64,000 bases of DNA from Mucilaginibacter_A sp050954285 (GTDB lineage: Bacteria; Bacteroidota; Bacteroidia; Sphingobacteriales; Sphingobacteriaceae): NCBI GenBank assembly GCA_050954285.1, contig JBPBPL010000029.1:1-64000 (forward strand). The letters run 5' to 3'. The notes beneath the pieces were generated by a model. The model was not told where the DNA came from. It saw only the letters and a list, made by a program, of their open reading frames with translations, and did no database searches. Positions 1-8,633 of the stretch are shown here, piece by piece (position 1 is the stretch's first letter; every line of letters begins with the position of its first letter). A program made the position numbers and the translations under genes.

Positions 1-248
1 GTTCCAACAATACGCTCTACATCGTTCAGGTTTAGATTCTGAAATTTTTCTACATGTCCAATCAGCTGGTTTAGCTTTTCTTCAAAGTTTTTAATTTCAG
101 CTTCGTCTCCAAGAGCTTTAACATCACTGCCACGGGCAACAATTTTTAATTTCGGAAACTGCTTTTTTATTACTTCAAAATGATCATTATTAGGTCCCCA
201 CAACACGGCCGGATTAACGGCATCAATCGTTAAATTTAATTCGTTCAA
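1..248 (-). CDS. phoH: PhoH-family ATPase, N-terminal part (cut by window edge)
   Basis: The minus strand encodes a protein that begins LNELNLTIDAVNPAVLWGPN and continues through FEVIKKQFPKLKIVARGSDV to the window edge. This is the usual N-terminus of Bacteroidota PhoH-like proteins, which are cytoplasmic P-loop NTPases with an RNA-binding-type N-terminal region, probably acting in RNA metabolism. About 82 residues are present; the ATPase domain lies outside the window. No ATG is available between an upstream in-frame stop and the conserved sequence, so the likely start is TTG at 248. It is divergent from the SAM hydroxide adenosyltransferase gene. The family call is from memory of the conserved N-terminus. 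Confidence 0.8.
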   Translation of the reverse strand, partial: MNELNLTIDAVNPAVLWGPNNDHFEVIKKQFPKLKIVARGSDVKALGDEAEIKNFEEKLNQLIGHVEKFQNLNLNDVERIVG

Positions 249-349
249 GCTTAAGAATTTTTAGTTGTCATTTTTTATGCTTAAAAATTTAATATTTGCA
301 GCAGTTTATAGCTATCCACAAGATTAGTAATAAATATTTAAAAAAATTA

Positions 350-1126
350 ATGGCAATTATAACTTTAACTACAGATCTGGGCGATAAGGATATCTATCAG
401 GCTGCCCTCAAAGGTAGTATTTTAAAGCTATTGCCAGATGTTAATATTGTTGATATAACTCACTCTATATCAGTATTTAATGTACCTCAAGCTGCATTTA
501 TACTTAAAAACAGTTATCATTATTTTCCGGAACAAACTGTCCATTTAATTGGTATTGATACCGTTTACAACGATCAAACGCGCTATTTAGCTGTTAGTTA
601 TCACAATCATTATTTTGTTGGTGCGGATAACGGCATCTTTTCCTTGATTTTTGATCACATTCCGGATGAGATGGTAGAGATCACAATTTTGCAGGATCTT
701 AAATTTCTGCATTTTCCGCTGGCAGATATTTTTGTAAAAGCTGCCTGTCATCTCGCTCAAAAAGGCAAACTGACAGATATTGGTATTCCGCTGATCCGGT
801 TAGAAAAAAAGATGACGTTGCAGCCGGTTGTGGATCAGAATATAGTAAAAGGCAGCGTAATTTATATTGATTCGTTCCAGAATGTGATCACCAATATCAC
901 CAAAAACCTTTTTACAGAAGTGCAGAATGGAAGGCAGTTTGTGCTTTATTTCAAACGAAATGAATCGATCAATAAGCTGAGCTGGCATTATAATGAAGTG
1001 CCCGAAGGCGAAAAACTATGCCTTTTTGGTATCAGTGATCACCTGGAAATTGCCATTAATAAAGGTAACGCCAGTGGTTTGCTCGGATTGAATGTGGGTG
1101 ATATTGTGCGGATTGAGTTTTTGTAG
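350..1126 (+). CDS. SAM hydroxide adenosyltransferase (chlorinase/fluorinase-like, DUF62)
   Basis: This is a 258-residue protein of the family that cleaves S-adenosylmethionine with water or hydroxide to adenosine and methionine; fluorinases and chlorinases are rare specialised members. It opens with AIITLTTDLGDKD, the SAM-binding start of the family, followed by DTVYNDQTRYLAV, VGADNGIFSLI and a C-terminal beta domain with FQNVITNITKNLF. The reading frame is open back to a TTG at 296, but the ATG at 350 puts the family signature at residue 2 and is preferred. The ordinary hydrolase is more likely than a halogenase, since those are rare in Bacteroidota; sequence alone does not settle it. Confidence 0.85.
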   Translation: MAIITLTTDLGDKDIYQAALKGSILKLLPDVNIVDITHSISVFNVPQAAFILKNSYHYFPEQTVHLIGIDTVYNDQTRYLAVSYHNHYFVGADNGIFSLIFDHIPDEMVEITILQDLKFLHFPLADIFVKAACHLAQKGKLTDIGIPLIRLEKKMTLQPVVDQNIVKGSVIYIDSFQNVITNITKNLFTEVQNGRQFVLYFKRNESINKLSWHYNEVPEGEKLCLFGISDHLEIAINKGNASGLLGLNVGDIVRIEFL

Positions 1127-1159
1127 GAAGAAGCGATCAGTAATAAACCATCATTTAAA

Positions 1160-1171
1160 ATACTTCTTTTA
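1160..1171 (+). repeat. Uptake-like 12-mer two bases before a start codon
   Basis: An exact ATACTTCTTTTA copy of the dispersed family ends two bases before the ATG at 1174. It is the first of five copies within 365 bp. It occupies the place where a ribosome-binding site would be. Confidence 0.85.
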
Positions 1172-1173
1172 TC

Positions 1174-1689
1174 ATGCAAAAACTGATACTGTTTTTAGGC
1201 CTGTTTTTTCTCGAAACAACTATTTTTTCTCAATCAACAGATTCTTTGGCTTATCAGCTCCAGCGCAATAAAGTCAATAATTTATTGGGTAAAAGAAGTA
1301 TTACTTTCAACCAGTATTTTCAAAGTCTGGATTTGCACACCGGAATTTTTGGTTTACAAACGAAAAAAGATATTCGCCGTTCCAATGAGATTTTAATGGA
1401 TATTGTAAAAACGGACAATGCTGTTTTTAAGGAGCTAAAAGTGTTGCTGGATTATCGGACAACGGTGCAAACGGAAGTGCTCGGCAGATCGCAGGAATCG
1501 GAAAACCGGAATACTTCTTTTATCGGCACAATTAATAAATTGCGGAATCAAACAGAAAAACTTACTGCTGAAGCAAACGAAAACAGTAAACAAGCGGAAC
1601 ACTTTAAAAATTGGCTCATGGCTGCGGTCGGGTTGATTTTGGTTTTGTTGTTTTCAATCATCAGGATTACGTCAACTAAAGCACGCTGA
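1174..1689 (+). CDS. Unknown envelope protein with signal peptide and C-terminal membrane anchor
   Basis: I do not recognise this 171-residue protein. Residues 1-20 form a signal peptide (MQKLILFLGLFFLETTIFSQ). The middle is hydrophilic and mostly helical, and residues about 105-145 are rich in E, N, Q and K with likely coiled coil (RNQTEKLTAEANENSKQAEH). Residues about 147-165 (AAVGLILVLLFSIIRI) form a single transmembrane helix with a short basic tail. The expected topology is a periplasmic or extracytoplasmic domain anchored at its C-terminus. Four exact copies of the 12-base repeat lie inside this short gene, at 1186, 1290, 1418 and 1511, so its sequence seems easily moulded by the repeat. 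Confidence 0.7.
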   Translation: MQKLILFLGLFFLETTIFSQSTDSLAYQLQRNKVNNLLGKRSITFNQYFQSLDLHTGIFGLQTKKDIRRSNEILMDIVKTDNAVFKELKVLLDYRTTVQTEVLGRSQESENRNTSFIGTINKLRNQTEKLTAEANENSKQAEHFKNWLMAAVGLILVLLFSIIRITSTKAR

Positions 1690-1749
1690 ATTGCCAAAAC
1701 CAAAGAATTTTGATAAACTCGTTGCTTATACCAAATTCAACACAAAATA

Positions 1750-3573
1750 ATGGCCAGAGCGCGATTAAACAGCGGCAGCACACAGGAAGAAGATTTGCCG
1801 AAAGCAAAACTGAACCGTGAAAGCTTAAAAAAAATAACAAAACTATTAGTTTACATCAAACCATATCGGGGCAAGTTTTTTGCCGCTTTGGTTTTTCTTT
1901 TTCTGACAAGTCTTACAGGTTTGGCTTTTCCATCGTTTTTGGGTGCGCTGATAGATGCGGCGCAAGGCAAACAACGGTATGCTTTTTTGCCGCCAACTGT
2001 GAATGCAATCGGTTCGCTGGCGTTTATCGTGTTGCTATTTCAGGCAGCTGTTTCGTATTTTCGGGTGGTTTGGTTTGTGCAGGTTGCTGAAAATGCGCTG
2101 GCTGATATCCGGCGAGATACATATTTCAGGCTGATTACTTTGCCCATGAATTTTTTCTCCAACCGTCGTGTCGGCGAATTGAACAGCCGGATTTCTGCAG
2201 ATCTTTCCCAAATTCAGGATGCAATTACCACCACTTTAGCCGAAATGATCCGGCAGCTGGTTTTGATGATCGGCGGAATTGTATTGCTGGCAATATTTTC
2301 CATCAAACTCACACTTACGTTACTGTTGATTTTGCCGGTTTTAATTGTAGTGGCAGTTTTTTTCGGAAGGTTTATTCGCAAAATTTCCCGTCAGGCACAG
2401 GATAAATTGGCCGAATCAAATACCATTGTAGAAGAAACCTTGCAGGGAATTTCCAACGTAAAAGCCTTTGTAAACGAAGCATTCGAAGCCGGGCGGTACG
2501 AGAAAAAGATTCGCGAAGTGGCTGGAATTGCGGTTAGGGGAGCGAAATTTCGCGGACTTTTTGCTTCTTTTATCGTATTTTGTTTGTTTGGGGCGATTGT
2601 AGCCGTGATCTGGTACGGCTCGGTTTTGGTTTCTCACGGAGAAATGTCTGTCGGCAATTTAACTACTTTTATTCTGTATTCCATTTTTGTTGGCGCAGCA
2701 ATGGGCAGTTTTCCCGAATTGTATGCCGGGTTGCAAAAAGCAGTTGGTGCGAGCGAACGGGTGCTGGAAATTCTGGATGAAAAAGGTGAAGATATTTCCA
2801 TCAAAATTGAAGACAACAACATCAAACAAACCATCACCGGAAACCTGGAATTTGAGAACGTAATATTTGCGTATCCTTCCCGTACCGAAATTACGGTGCT
2901 AAAAGAAGTATCGTTCAGCGCACGTTCCGGTGAAAAAATTGCAATTGTTGGCCCAAGCGGTGCCGGAAAATCAACAATTGCCGGTTTGATTTTGCAGTTT
3001 TATCATCCGCAAAATGGTACAATTTTGTTTGATGGAAAACCAGCTTCCTCCTATTCTTTAACAGATATCCGGAACCAGGTAGCTATTGTGCCGCAGGATG
3101 TGTTACTTTTTGGTGGAACTATCCGCGAAAATATTGCTTATGGCAAATTGGGTTCAACCGAAACAGAAATTATTAAAGCTGCAGAACGAGCCAATGCAGA
3201 TCAGTTTATCAAATCTTTTCCGGAAGGTTATGATACAATTGTGGGCGAGCGCGGCGTAAAACTTTCCGGAGGACAACGCCAGCGGATTGCCATTGCAAGG
3301 GCTTTACTCAAAAATCCTTCGATCCTGATTCTTGATGAAGCAACTTCTTCATTGGATTCAGAATCAGAACGTTTGGTGCAGGAAGCGCTGGAAGAACTGA
3401 TGAAAAACCGGACTTCTATCATCATTGCGCACCGTTTGTCAACCATTCGAGAAGCTGATAAAATCATTGTATTGGAAAAAGGAAAAGTGAAAGAAAGCGG
3501 TACGCATAATGAACTGATTACGCATGAAGGCGGTCTTTATCGTTATCTTAGCAGCTTGCAATTTGAAGTTTAG
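1750..3573 (+). CDS. ABC exporter half-transporter, fused permease and ATPase (MsbA/LmrA type)
   Basis: The 607-residue protein has an N-terminal six-helix exporter domain (about residues 40-330) and a C-terminal nucleotide-binding domain. The ATPase shows Walker A GPSGAGKS near residue 401, the signature LSGGQRQRIAIARALL near 503, Walker B ILILDEATSSLDSE near 525, and the H-loop IIIAHRLST. Such proteins act as homodimers in the inner membrane and export lipids or drugs; the substrate cannot be read from sequence. The long first intracellular loop (FFSNRRVGELNSRISADLSQ) is typical of the MsbA/multidrug class. A repeat copy at 2900 lies in frame as LKEVS just before the Walker A region, and a near copy at 2571 encodes ASFI. 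Confidence 0.9.
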   Translation: MARARLNSGSTQEEDLPKAKLNRESLKKITKLLVYIKPYRGKFFAALVFLFLTSLTGLAFPSFLGALIDAAQGKQRYAFLPPTVNAIGSLAFIVLLFQAAVSYFRVVWFVQVAENALADIRRDTYFRLITLPMNFFSNRRVGELNSRISADLSQIQDAITTTLAEMIRQLVLMIGGIVLLAIFSIKLTLTLLLILPVLIVVAVFFGRFIRKISRQAQDKLAESNTIVEETLQGISNVKAFVNEAFEAGRYEKKIREVAGIAVRGAKFRGLFASFIVFCLFGAIVAVIWYGSVLVSHGEMSVGNLTTFILYSIFVGAAMGSFPELYAGLQKAVGASERVLEILDEKGEDISIKIEDNNIKQTITGNLEFENVIFAYPSRTEITVLKEVSFSARSGEKIAIVGPSGAGKSTIAGLILQFYHPQNGTILFDGKPASSYSLTDIRNQVAIVPQDVLLFGGTIRENIAYGKLGSTETEIIKAAERANADQFIKSFPEGYDTIVGERGVKLSGGQRQRIAIARALLKNPSILILDEATSSLDSESERLVQEALEELMKNRTSIIIAHRLSTIREADKIIVLEKGKVKESGTHNELITHEGGLYRYLSSLQFEV

Positions 3574-3594
3574 CTGGATTTTAACCCTCTGGCA

Positions 3595-3621
3595 ATGCTT
3601 CTTTTATCGGATAAAAATTAG
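3595..3621 (+). repeat. Uptake-like element with palindromic tail between two genes
   Basis: ATGCTTCTTTTA is followed after five bases (TCGGA) by TAAAAATTAG, giving the TTTTA-N5-TAAAA palindrome typical of the intergenic copies. It lies between the ABC exporter and the beta-CASP gene. Confidence 0.8.
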
Positions 3622-3648
3622 CGTAACCATTACGCAGAAAGATATTAA

Positions 3649-5052
3649 ATGAAATTAACGATTTGGGGTGCAGCCGAACAAGTGACCGGAAGTATGCACC
3701 TGCTAACAACAGAAAATAATTATAAAATACTGATAGAATGTGGTTTAGATTACGAACGTGATCATTCTGTACAAATGAATGAGGATTTTCCGTTTAATCC
3801 CGGAGAAATTGACCTGGTGATTCTCACTCATGCTCACATAGATCATTCCGGCAATTTGCCAACGCTGGTGCGGATGGGTTTTGCCGGACAGATTTTGTGT
3901 ACGCCGCCAACAGCCGAACTCGCCGAATTATTGCTGATGGATTCGGTAAGTATATTTATGAGTAAGGCACAGAAAAGCCGCAAGCATCGTGGTCATAAAA
4001 GGCGCGACGGCAGCCGGAACTTCCAGCCGTTATATCTGCAAAAACACGTTTTGGATACAATAGATCGCTTTGTAACGATCGGTTTCAACCGGCCTTTCCG
4101 TATTAATGGTAGTGTGGAACTAACGTTTATTCCAGCCGGGCATCTGCTTGGTGCGGCATCTGCCATTTTAAAAATCCAGGAAAACGGAGAAGAAAAAACA
4201 ATCACTTTTACGGGGGATATTGGCCGGAAAAATTATCCGACACTTCCTGATCCGCAGGTTTTGCCACCCACAGATTTCCTGGTTTCTGAATCTACTTATG
4301 GAGGACGCAACCATTCTACAGGAAAAACTATTGAAGAAGTTTTGACTGAAACGATTGAAAAATGCTGTGTAAAAGAATCAGGCCGATTGATTATTCCTGC
4401 TTTCAGCATTGGTCGTACACAAGCTTTGGTTTTTTCGCTTAACAAGATTTTTTCAAAAGGTTTGTTGCCGCCGGTTCGGGTTTTTGTAGATAGTCCGATG
4501 GCAAATTCTTCTACCGGAATTTTCAGGAAACATCATCAATTACTAAGCGAAGAAGCCCAGGAATTTTACCGCAGATCCGGCGATGAGTTTGAGTTTGATA
4601 ATCTCACGTATGTCGAAAATCTGAAAGACAGCCGGCAGGTTTCTAATTATTTTGAACCTTGCATCATCATTTCTTCTGCCGGAATGCTGGAAGGTGGTCG
4701 CATTCAGGATCATCTTTTTTACAATATCCAGAATTATTATTGCACCATTTTATTTATTGGTTATTGCGCCAAAGGCACGCTGGGCCATCGCTTGCTTCGC
4801 GGAGATCCAATTGTCCATATTAAAGATCGTGATCTTTCGGTTTATGCAACGATTAAACAGACTGATCTTTTTAGTGCCCATGGTGATCATGAAGATTTGG
4901 TGAATACAGTAAAACATAATTCTCCGGAAAAATTAAAACAGGTTTTTCTCGTACACGGGGAAACAACGAGTATGCAAGCTTTGGCAGATACTTTAACCGA
5001 AGATGGTTATGCAGTAACCGTTGCCCAAAAAGGAGTTGCCTATCAGTTGTAA
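3649..5052 (+). CDS. Beta-CASP metallo-beta-lactamase-fold RNase/exonuclease-like protein
   Basis: The 467-residue protein has the metallo-beta-lactamase motif HAHIDHSG at about residues 60-67, which binds two zinc ions. Further metal ligands are the His in AGHLLGAAS, the Asp in TFTGDIGR, and a C-terminal HGD/HG pair (FSAHGDHEDL, FLVHGET). The middle carries the beta-CASP insertion (IPAFSIGRTQALVFSLN) and the C-terminus an RMMBL-type domain. This is the layout of the YSH1/RNase J-related mRNA processing nucleases, so RNA cleavage in the cytoplasm is the likely role. The length fits the bacterial single-chain members of the family. Confidence 0.85.
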   Translation: MKLTIWGAAEQVTGSMHLLTTENNYKILIECGLDYERDHSVQMNEDFPFNPGEIDLVILTHAHIDHSGNLPTLVRMGFAGQILCTPPTAELAELLLMDSVSIFMSKAQKSRKHRGHKRRDGSRNFQPLYLQKHVLDTIDRFVTIGFNRPFRINGSVELTFIPAGHLLGAASAILKIQENGEEKTITFTGDIGRKNYPTLPDPQVLPPTDFLVSESTYGGRNHSTGKTIEEVLTETIEKCCVKESGRLIIPAFSIGRTQALVFSLNKIFSKGLLPPVRVFVDSPMANSSTGIFRKHHQLLSEEAQEFYRRSGDEFEFDNLTYVENLKDSRQVSNYFEPCIIISSAGMLEGGRIQDHLFYNIQNYYCTILFIGYCAKGTLGHRLLRGDPIVHIKDRDLSVYATIKQTDLFSAHGDHEDLVNTVKHNSPEKLKQVFLVHGETTSMQALADTLTEDGYAVTVAQKGVAYQL

Positions 5053-5115
5053 ATGCTTTTGTACCTGGATAAGATCAAATCTTAATATTATATAAGAGAG
5101 TTGTTGACATCTGAG

Positions 5116-5127
5116 ATGCTTCTTTTA
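5116..5127 (+). repeat. Uptake-like 12-mer, intergenic
   Basis: Exact ATGCTTCTTTTA in the 218-bp gap between the beta-CASP gene and the serA terminator. Apart from this copy and the terminator I see nothing in that gap. Confidence 0.75.
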
Positions 5128-5224
5128 TACAGTATTTTTTAAAACATACACAGAAATAATGCCGATTTTAAATCTGATTTTTAAATCTGGCAAGAACTCA
5201 TACTGCTCAACTTTCCGTATAAAA

Positions 5225-5260
5225 TTTAAAAAGGCTTCCAAATCTGGAAGCCTTTTTAAA
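5225..5260. terminator. Bidirectional terminator between convergent genes
   Basis: A perfect 16-bp inverted repeat (5225-5240 and 5245-5260) with the loop AATC. The core GGCTTCCA/TGGAAGCC is flanked by A-tracts and T-tracts, so it can end transcription from the beta-CASP gene and from serA. Confidence 0.85.
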
Positions 5261-5270
5261 TAAGTTTTAG

Positions 5271-6221
5271 TTATTGTTTAAAAAACTGGATAATCAAATT
5301 AGCCAGCTCCACGCCTATTCTTTCCTGCGCTTCATTAGTAGAAGCACCGATATGTGGCGTTAAAGATATTTTGGGGTGAACCAATATTTCTTGGCGAGGT
5401 GTTGGTTCATTATCGAAAACATCCAATCCAGCAAAAGCTAACTTTCCATTGTTTAAAGCTTCCAGCAGAGCCAATTCATCAATCGTTCCTCCACGGGAAG
5501 CATTGACAACTGCCGCTCCTTTTTTCATCGCCGCAAATTCTTCTGCGCCTAAAATTGGTTTTTCGCTGAATGGTGTATGCAAGCTAATGAAATCACTTTG
5601 GGCAATTACTTCTTCTTTGGATGCTGCTTTTACCGATACTTTTACCAGTTGGCCATCGCCAAGTTCCAACGCAATTTCTGGTTCAAAAGGAAAAAGATCA
5701 TATGCTAAGACCTTCATTCCTAATCCTATAGCTACTTTTGCTACTTCACGTCCAATCCGGCCAAAACCTAAAATACCAATTGTTTTGCCGCGCAGCTCAA
5801 TGCCTTTGGCATATGCTTTTTTTAAGTCATTAAATTTGGTATTGCCTTCTGCCGGCATTTTCCGGTTACTATCCTGCAAGAAGCGGATTCCGGTAAATAA
5901 ATGGGCAAAAACCAGCTCAGCAACTGAAAGCGAAGAAGAAGCCGGCGTATTTACCACAGCAACGCCTTTTGATTTGGCATATTCTACATCAATATTATCC
6001 ATACCAACACCGCCTCGACCAATCAATTTCAAATTTGGACAAGCATCAATCAAAGCCTGACGCACTTTAGTGGCACTGCGTACGGTAATTGCATCAAAGT
6101 TTTTCAATTGTTCGGGCAAAAGCTCTTGCGGAACGTGCTCTGTTTCTACAACAAAACCAACCGCTTCCAGTAAGGCTTTTCCTGCGGGATCAATCCCGTC
6201 ATTCGCTAAGATCCTGATCAT
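5271..6221 (-). CDS. serA: D-3-phosphoglycerate dehydrogenase, short form
   Basis: This 316-residue D-2-hydroxyacid dehydrogenase most likely oxidises 3-phosphoglycerate to 3-phosphohydroxypyruvate, the first step of serine synthesis. The NAD-binding motif GILGFGRIGREVAK lies near residues 149-162. The catalytic Arg (VVNASRGGTIDE), Glu (FDNEPTP) and His (LTPHIGAST) are present. There is no C-terminal ACT domain, so serine feedback through ACT is not expected; this short form is common in Bacteroidota. It lies 27 bp downstream of serC on the same strand, which is the main support for the serine pathway over other hydroxyacid substrates. Confidence 0.88.
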   Translation of the reverse strand: MIRILANDGIDPAGKALLEAVGFVVETEHVPQELLPEQLKNFDAITVRSATKVRQALIDACPNLKLIGRGGVGMDNIDVEYAKSKGVAVVNTPASSSLSVAELVFAHLFTGIRFLQDSNRKMPAEGNTKFNDLKKAYAKGIELRGKTIGILGFGRIGREVAKVAIGLGMKVLAYDLFPFEPEIALELGDGQLVKVSVKAASKEEVIAQSDFISLHTPFSEKPILGAEEFAAMKKGAAVVNASRGGTIDELALLEALNNGKLAFAGLDVFDNEPTPRQEILVHPKISLTPHIGASTNEAQERIGVELANLIIQFFKQ

Positions 6222-6248
6222 CTATATTTTATGTTGATAAAAGAAGTA

Positions 6249-7316
6249 TTATTTATTTTTTTCGGCAAATTCCTGCATCACTTCCACCAAAGCATGGATG
6301 CTCGTAATTGGAAGCGCATTGTAAATCGAAGCACGGAAACCACCTGCACTTCTGTGTCCTTTAATACCTACCAAACCACGTTCTTCGGCCAGTTTTAAAA
6401 ATGGTTTTTCCAGTTCCGGTTTTTCCATGATAAAACAAACGTTCATGATCGAGCGATCTTCCACTGCACAAACACCTTTAAATAATGGGTTACGATCAAT
6501 TTCAGCATAAATTGCTTTAGCCTTGGCTTCGTTTTCTTTTTCGATTACGGCAACGCCACCTTTTGCTTTGATCCATCGCAAAGTCAGCATCGATACATAA
6601 ATGGCAAAAACCGGCGGCGTATTGTACATCGAGCCATTATCAATATGCAACTGGTAATTAAGCATAGAAGGAATCTGGCGTTCTGCTTTTCCCAGCAAAT
6701 CATCTTTTACAATAACCAAAGTTGCTCCAGCCGGGCCCATATTTTTTTGTGCGCCGGCGTAAATCAAACCAAAATCAGCCACATTAATTTCCCTGCTGAA
6801 AATATCAGACGACATATCGCAAACTAAAGGAACAGGAGATTTTGGAAACTGATGCAACTGCGTACCATAAATGGTATTGTTGGAAGTAATGTGGAAGTAA
6901 GCTGCATCAGCAGGAACTTCATAATTTTTTGGAATTTTCCGGAAATTATCTTCTTTATCTGTAGCCACAACTACCGGCGTACCGAAAAACTTTGCTTCTT
7001 TAATAGCTTTATTTGCCCAAACACCAGTTTCTAAATAGGCAGCAGTTTTATTTTGAGGCAACAAGTTGTAAGGAACCATCGCAAACTGCAGGCTCGCTCC
7101 TCCCTGCAAAAATATAACCGAATAACCTTCGGGCACGCCTAATAATTCTTTAACCAAACTTACAGCTTCGTTCATCACCGCTTCAAACTCTGGCGAACGG
7201 TGGGAAATTTCTAATATTGATAAGCCTGTCTCGTTAAAATCCAGAACAGCTTCTGCGGATTGTTTAAGTACTTCCTGTGGTAAAATACCCGGACCTGCAC
7301 CAAAATTATGCTTCAT
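6249..7316 (-). CDS. serC: Phosphoserine aminotransferase
   Basis: The 355-residue class V PLP aminotransferase converts 3-phosphohydroxypyruvate and glutamate to phosphoserine and 2-oxoglutarate. It starts MKHNFGAGPGILPQEVLK, as SerC proteins do. The PLP lysine lies in YAGAQKNMGPAG at about residue 190, and the substrate-contact segment GGFRASIYNALP is near the end. It forms a serC-serA operon. An upstream TAAATTTG box fits a promoter. Confidence 0.95.
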   Translation of the reverse strand: MKHNFGAGPGILPQEVLKQSAEAVLDFNETGLSILEISHRSPEFEAVMNEAVSLVKELLGVPEGYSVIFLQGGASLQFAMVPYNLLPQNKTAAYLETGVWANKAIKEAKFFGTPVVVATDKEDNFRKIPKNYEVPADAAYFHITSNNTIYGTQLHQFPKSPVPLVCDMSSDIFSREINVADFGLIYAGAQKNMGPAGATLVIVKDDLLGKAERQIPSMLNYQLHIDNGSMYNTPPVFAIYVSMLTLRWIKAKGGVAVIEKENEAKAKAIYAEIDRNPLFKGVCAVEDRSIMNVCFIMEKPELEKPFLKLAEERGLVGIKGHRSAGGFRASIYNALPITSIHALVEVMQEFAEKNK

Positions 7317-7370
7317 GAGATTTAATTTTTATGCCGAAAAAAAGAAAAAAGATTAGGGTTTAACGGCAGG

Positions 7371-7378
7371 CAAATTTA
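7371..7378 (-). promoter_or_regulatory. Probable -7 box upstream of serC
   Basis: On the minus strand this reads TAAATTTG, matching the Bacteroidota -7 consensus TAnnTTTG, about 55 bp before the serC start. No good -33 TTG is seen at 19-21 bp, so the call is moderate. Confidence 0.45.
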
Positions 7379-7459
7379 TAAATTTAGAATTGGAGGAGGA
7401 ATTTATTTACGTATCTTTTAATAATATCAAAGTATTATTTTGAAACTGATTAATGTTTA

Positions 7460-7471
7460 ATACTTCTTTTA
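7460..7471 (+). repeat. Uptake-like 12-mer overlapping the rpe stop codon
   Basis: Exact ATACTTCTTTTA whose last three bases (TTA on the plus strand) are the reverse complement of the rpe stop codon TAA. Confidence 0.75.
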
Positions 7472-8119
7472 AGGATGTTTTAATTTAATAATTTCCTGTG
7501 CAGGATCAGAAGCTGAAAAAACCGAACTCCCGGCAACCAACACATTAGCACCAGCTTCAGTAAGTTCTTTACAATTTGCATTATTCACACCGCCATCTAC
7601 TTCAATCTTTAAGTCAGGATTTCTTTGCTGACTCAACGCTTTTAAATCATACAGTTTTTTGTATGTATTTGGGATAAATTTTTGTCCGCCAAAACCCGGA
7701 TTCACTGACATAATCAGCACCAAATCCAAATCTGTGATAATATCTTCCAAAAAAGCGACCGGCGTATGCGGGTTCAGTGCTACCCCAGCCGTACAACCTG
7801 CATTTTTAATAAGTTGAATAGTTTTGTTGAGATGTGTGCAAGCTTCAAAGTGAACTGTAATATTGGAAGCTCCGGCTTGTGCAAACTGATCGATGTATTG
7901 ATCCGGGTTTACGATCATCAAATGCACGTCAATCGGTTTCTGACTTATCGGTTTGATGGCTTTTAAAAGTGGAAAACCGAAAGAAATGTTCGGTACGAAA
8001 ACACCATCCATCACATCAAAATGAATCCAGTCGGCTTCACTTTTGTTTAACATTTCTATATCGCGCTGTAAATTGGCAAAATCAGCAGCCAGAACAGATG
8101 GGGCAATCAGGTGGTTCAT
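7469..8119 (-). CDS. rpe: Ribulose-phosphate 3-epimerase
   Basis: The 216-residue TIM-barrel enzyme interconverts ribulose 5-phosphate and xylulose 5-phosphate in the pentose phosphate pathway. Family landmarks are present in order: APSVLAADFANL, the metal-binding HFDVMDGVFVPNISFG near residue 34, DVHLMI, MSVNPGFGGQKFIP, and the phosphate-binding EVDGGVNNAN and VAGSSVF. The length is typical. It stands alone and is divergent from the 101-residue protein. Confidence 0.96.
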   Translation of the reverse strand: MNHLIAPSVLAADFANLQRDIEMLNKSEADWIHFDVMDGVFVPNISFGFPLLKAIKPISQKPIDVHLMIVNPDQYIDQFAQAGASNITVHFEACTHLNKTIQLIKNAGCTAGVALNPHTPVAFLEDIITDLDLVLIMSVNPGFGGQKFIPNTYKKLYDLKALSQQRNPDLKIEVDGGVNNANCKELTEAGANVLVAGSSVFSASDPAQEIIKLKHP

Positions 8120-8168
8120 GTTTCAAATATACAGTTATGTTTATTTCGTCAGAACCATTTTTGGGCAG

Positions 8169-8198
8169 ATGCTTCTTTTATCGGTATAAAAACAGTGT
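8169..8198. repeat. Mixed-dialect inverted pair of the uptake-like repeat
   Basis: ATGCTTCTTTTA (8169-8180) is followed after TCGGTA by TAAAAACAGTGT (8187-8198), a one-mismatch reverse copy of the other dialect. It sits between the divergent rpe and 8246 genes. Confidence 0.75.
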
Positions 8199-8245
8199 AT
8201 AATAAACAATATCGGGCAGTACAGGTTTAACACAAAAAACCGATC

Positions 8246-8551
8246 ATGAATTTTGAACCATTGCATGTGCCGTACCGATACCAAGAACAGGATACGCCTG
8301 AACAAAAAGTAATTTACGCTTTAGGGCAATTGGGGGAAGCTAATCCGATGGAGATTTTAAGCAAACTTAAAAAGACAAATCCACAGGAAACTTTAACAGA
8401 AGCTGAAGCCAAAGCTATTTTAAAAAATTACTTTGATCAGGGTTTAATCAAAGGCGACGATGAACATGGTTCTTTCCGCTACAATTTAAGCAAGATTTTG
8501 AAACCAAATTCTGGCCGGGCGAATATTGATAATCTTGAAGAAGAATTGTAA
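8246..8551 (+). CDS. Conserved hypothetical protein, winged-helix-like
   Basis: A 101-residue soluble protein with no motif that I can name with confidence. The pattern EQKVIYALGQLGEANPMEIL followed by TEAEAKAILKNYFDQGLIKG resembles a small winged-helix domain, with two helices and a short hairpin (GSFRYNLSK). No signal peptide or membrane segment is present. The start at 8246 is the only reasonable ATG. It stands alone, and its stop codon overlaps a repeat copy. A role in DNA or protein binding is only a guess. Confidence 0.7.
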   Translation: MNFEPLHVPYRYQEQDTPEQKVIYALGQLGEANPMEILSKLKKTNPQETLTEAEAKAILKNYFDQGLIKGDDEHGSFRYNLSKILKPNSGRANIDNLEEEL

Positions 8552-8580
8552 TACTGTTTTTATCGGTATAAAATCAGGAG
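8551..8580 (+). repeat. Uptake-like element overlapping a stop codon
   Basis: ATACTGTTTTTA begins on the last base of the preceding TAA stop and is followed after TCGGTA by TAAAATCAGG, the palindromic tail. Confidence 0.8.
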
Positions 8581-8583
8581 CAT

Positions 8584-8619
8584 AAAAAAAGCACTTACTA
8601 ATCAGTAAGTGCTTTTTTT
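8584..8619. terminator. Bidirectional terminator
   Basis: A perfect 16-bp inverted repeat, 8584-8599 and 8604-8619, with loop AATC. The stem AGCACTTACT/AGTAAGTGCT is flanked by seven A's and seven T's. It separates the convergent 101-residue gene and the small membrane protein gene. Confidence 0.9.
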
Positions 8620-8633
8620 ATAAGTGATAATTA

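Noticed and set aside
350..1126. A true fluorinase or chlorinase
   Set aside because: The SAM hydroxide adenosyltransferase is far commoner and nothing in the sequence or neighbours points to halogenation.
5449..6060. A 203-residue plus-strand frame opposite serA
   Set aside because: Antisense shadow of a complete, conserved gene.
6238..6250. A repeat-like sequence upstream of serA (TAAAAAGAAGTAT)
   Set aside because: It has five A's where the family has four; left out of the exact count as a one-base insertion variant.
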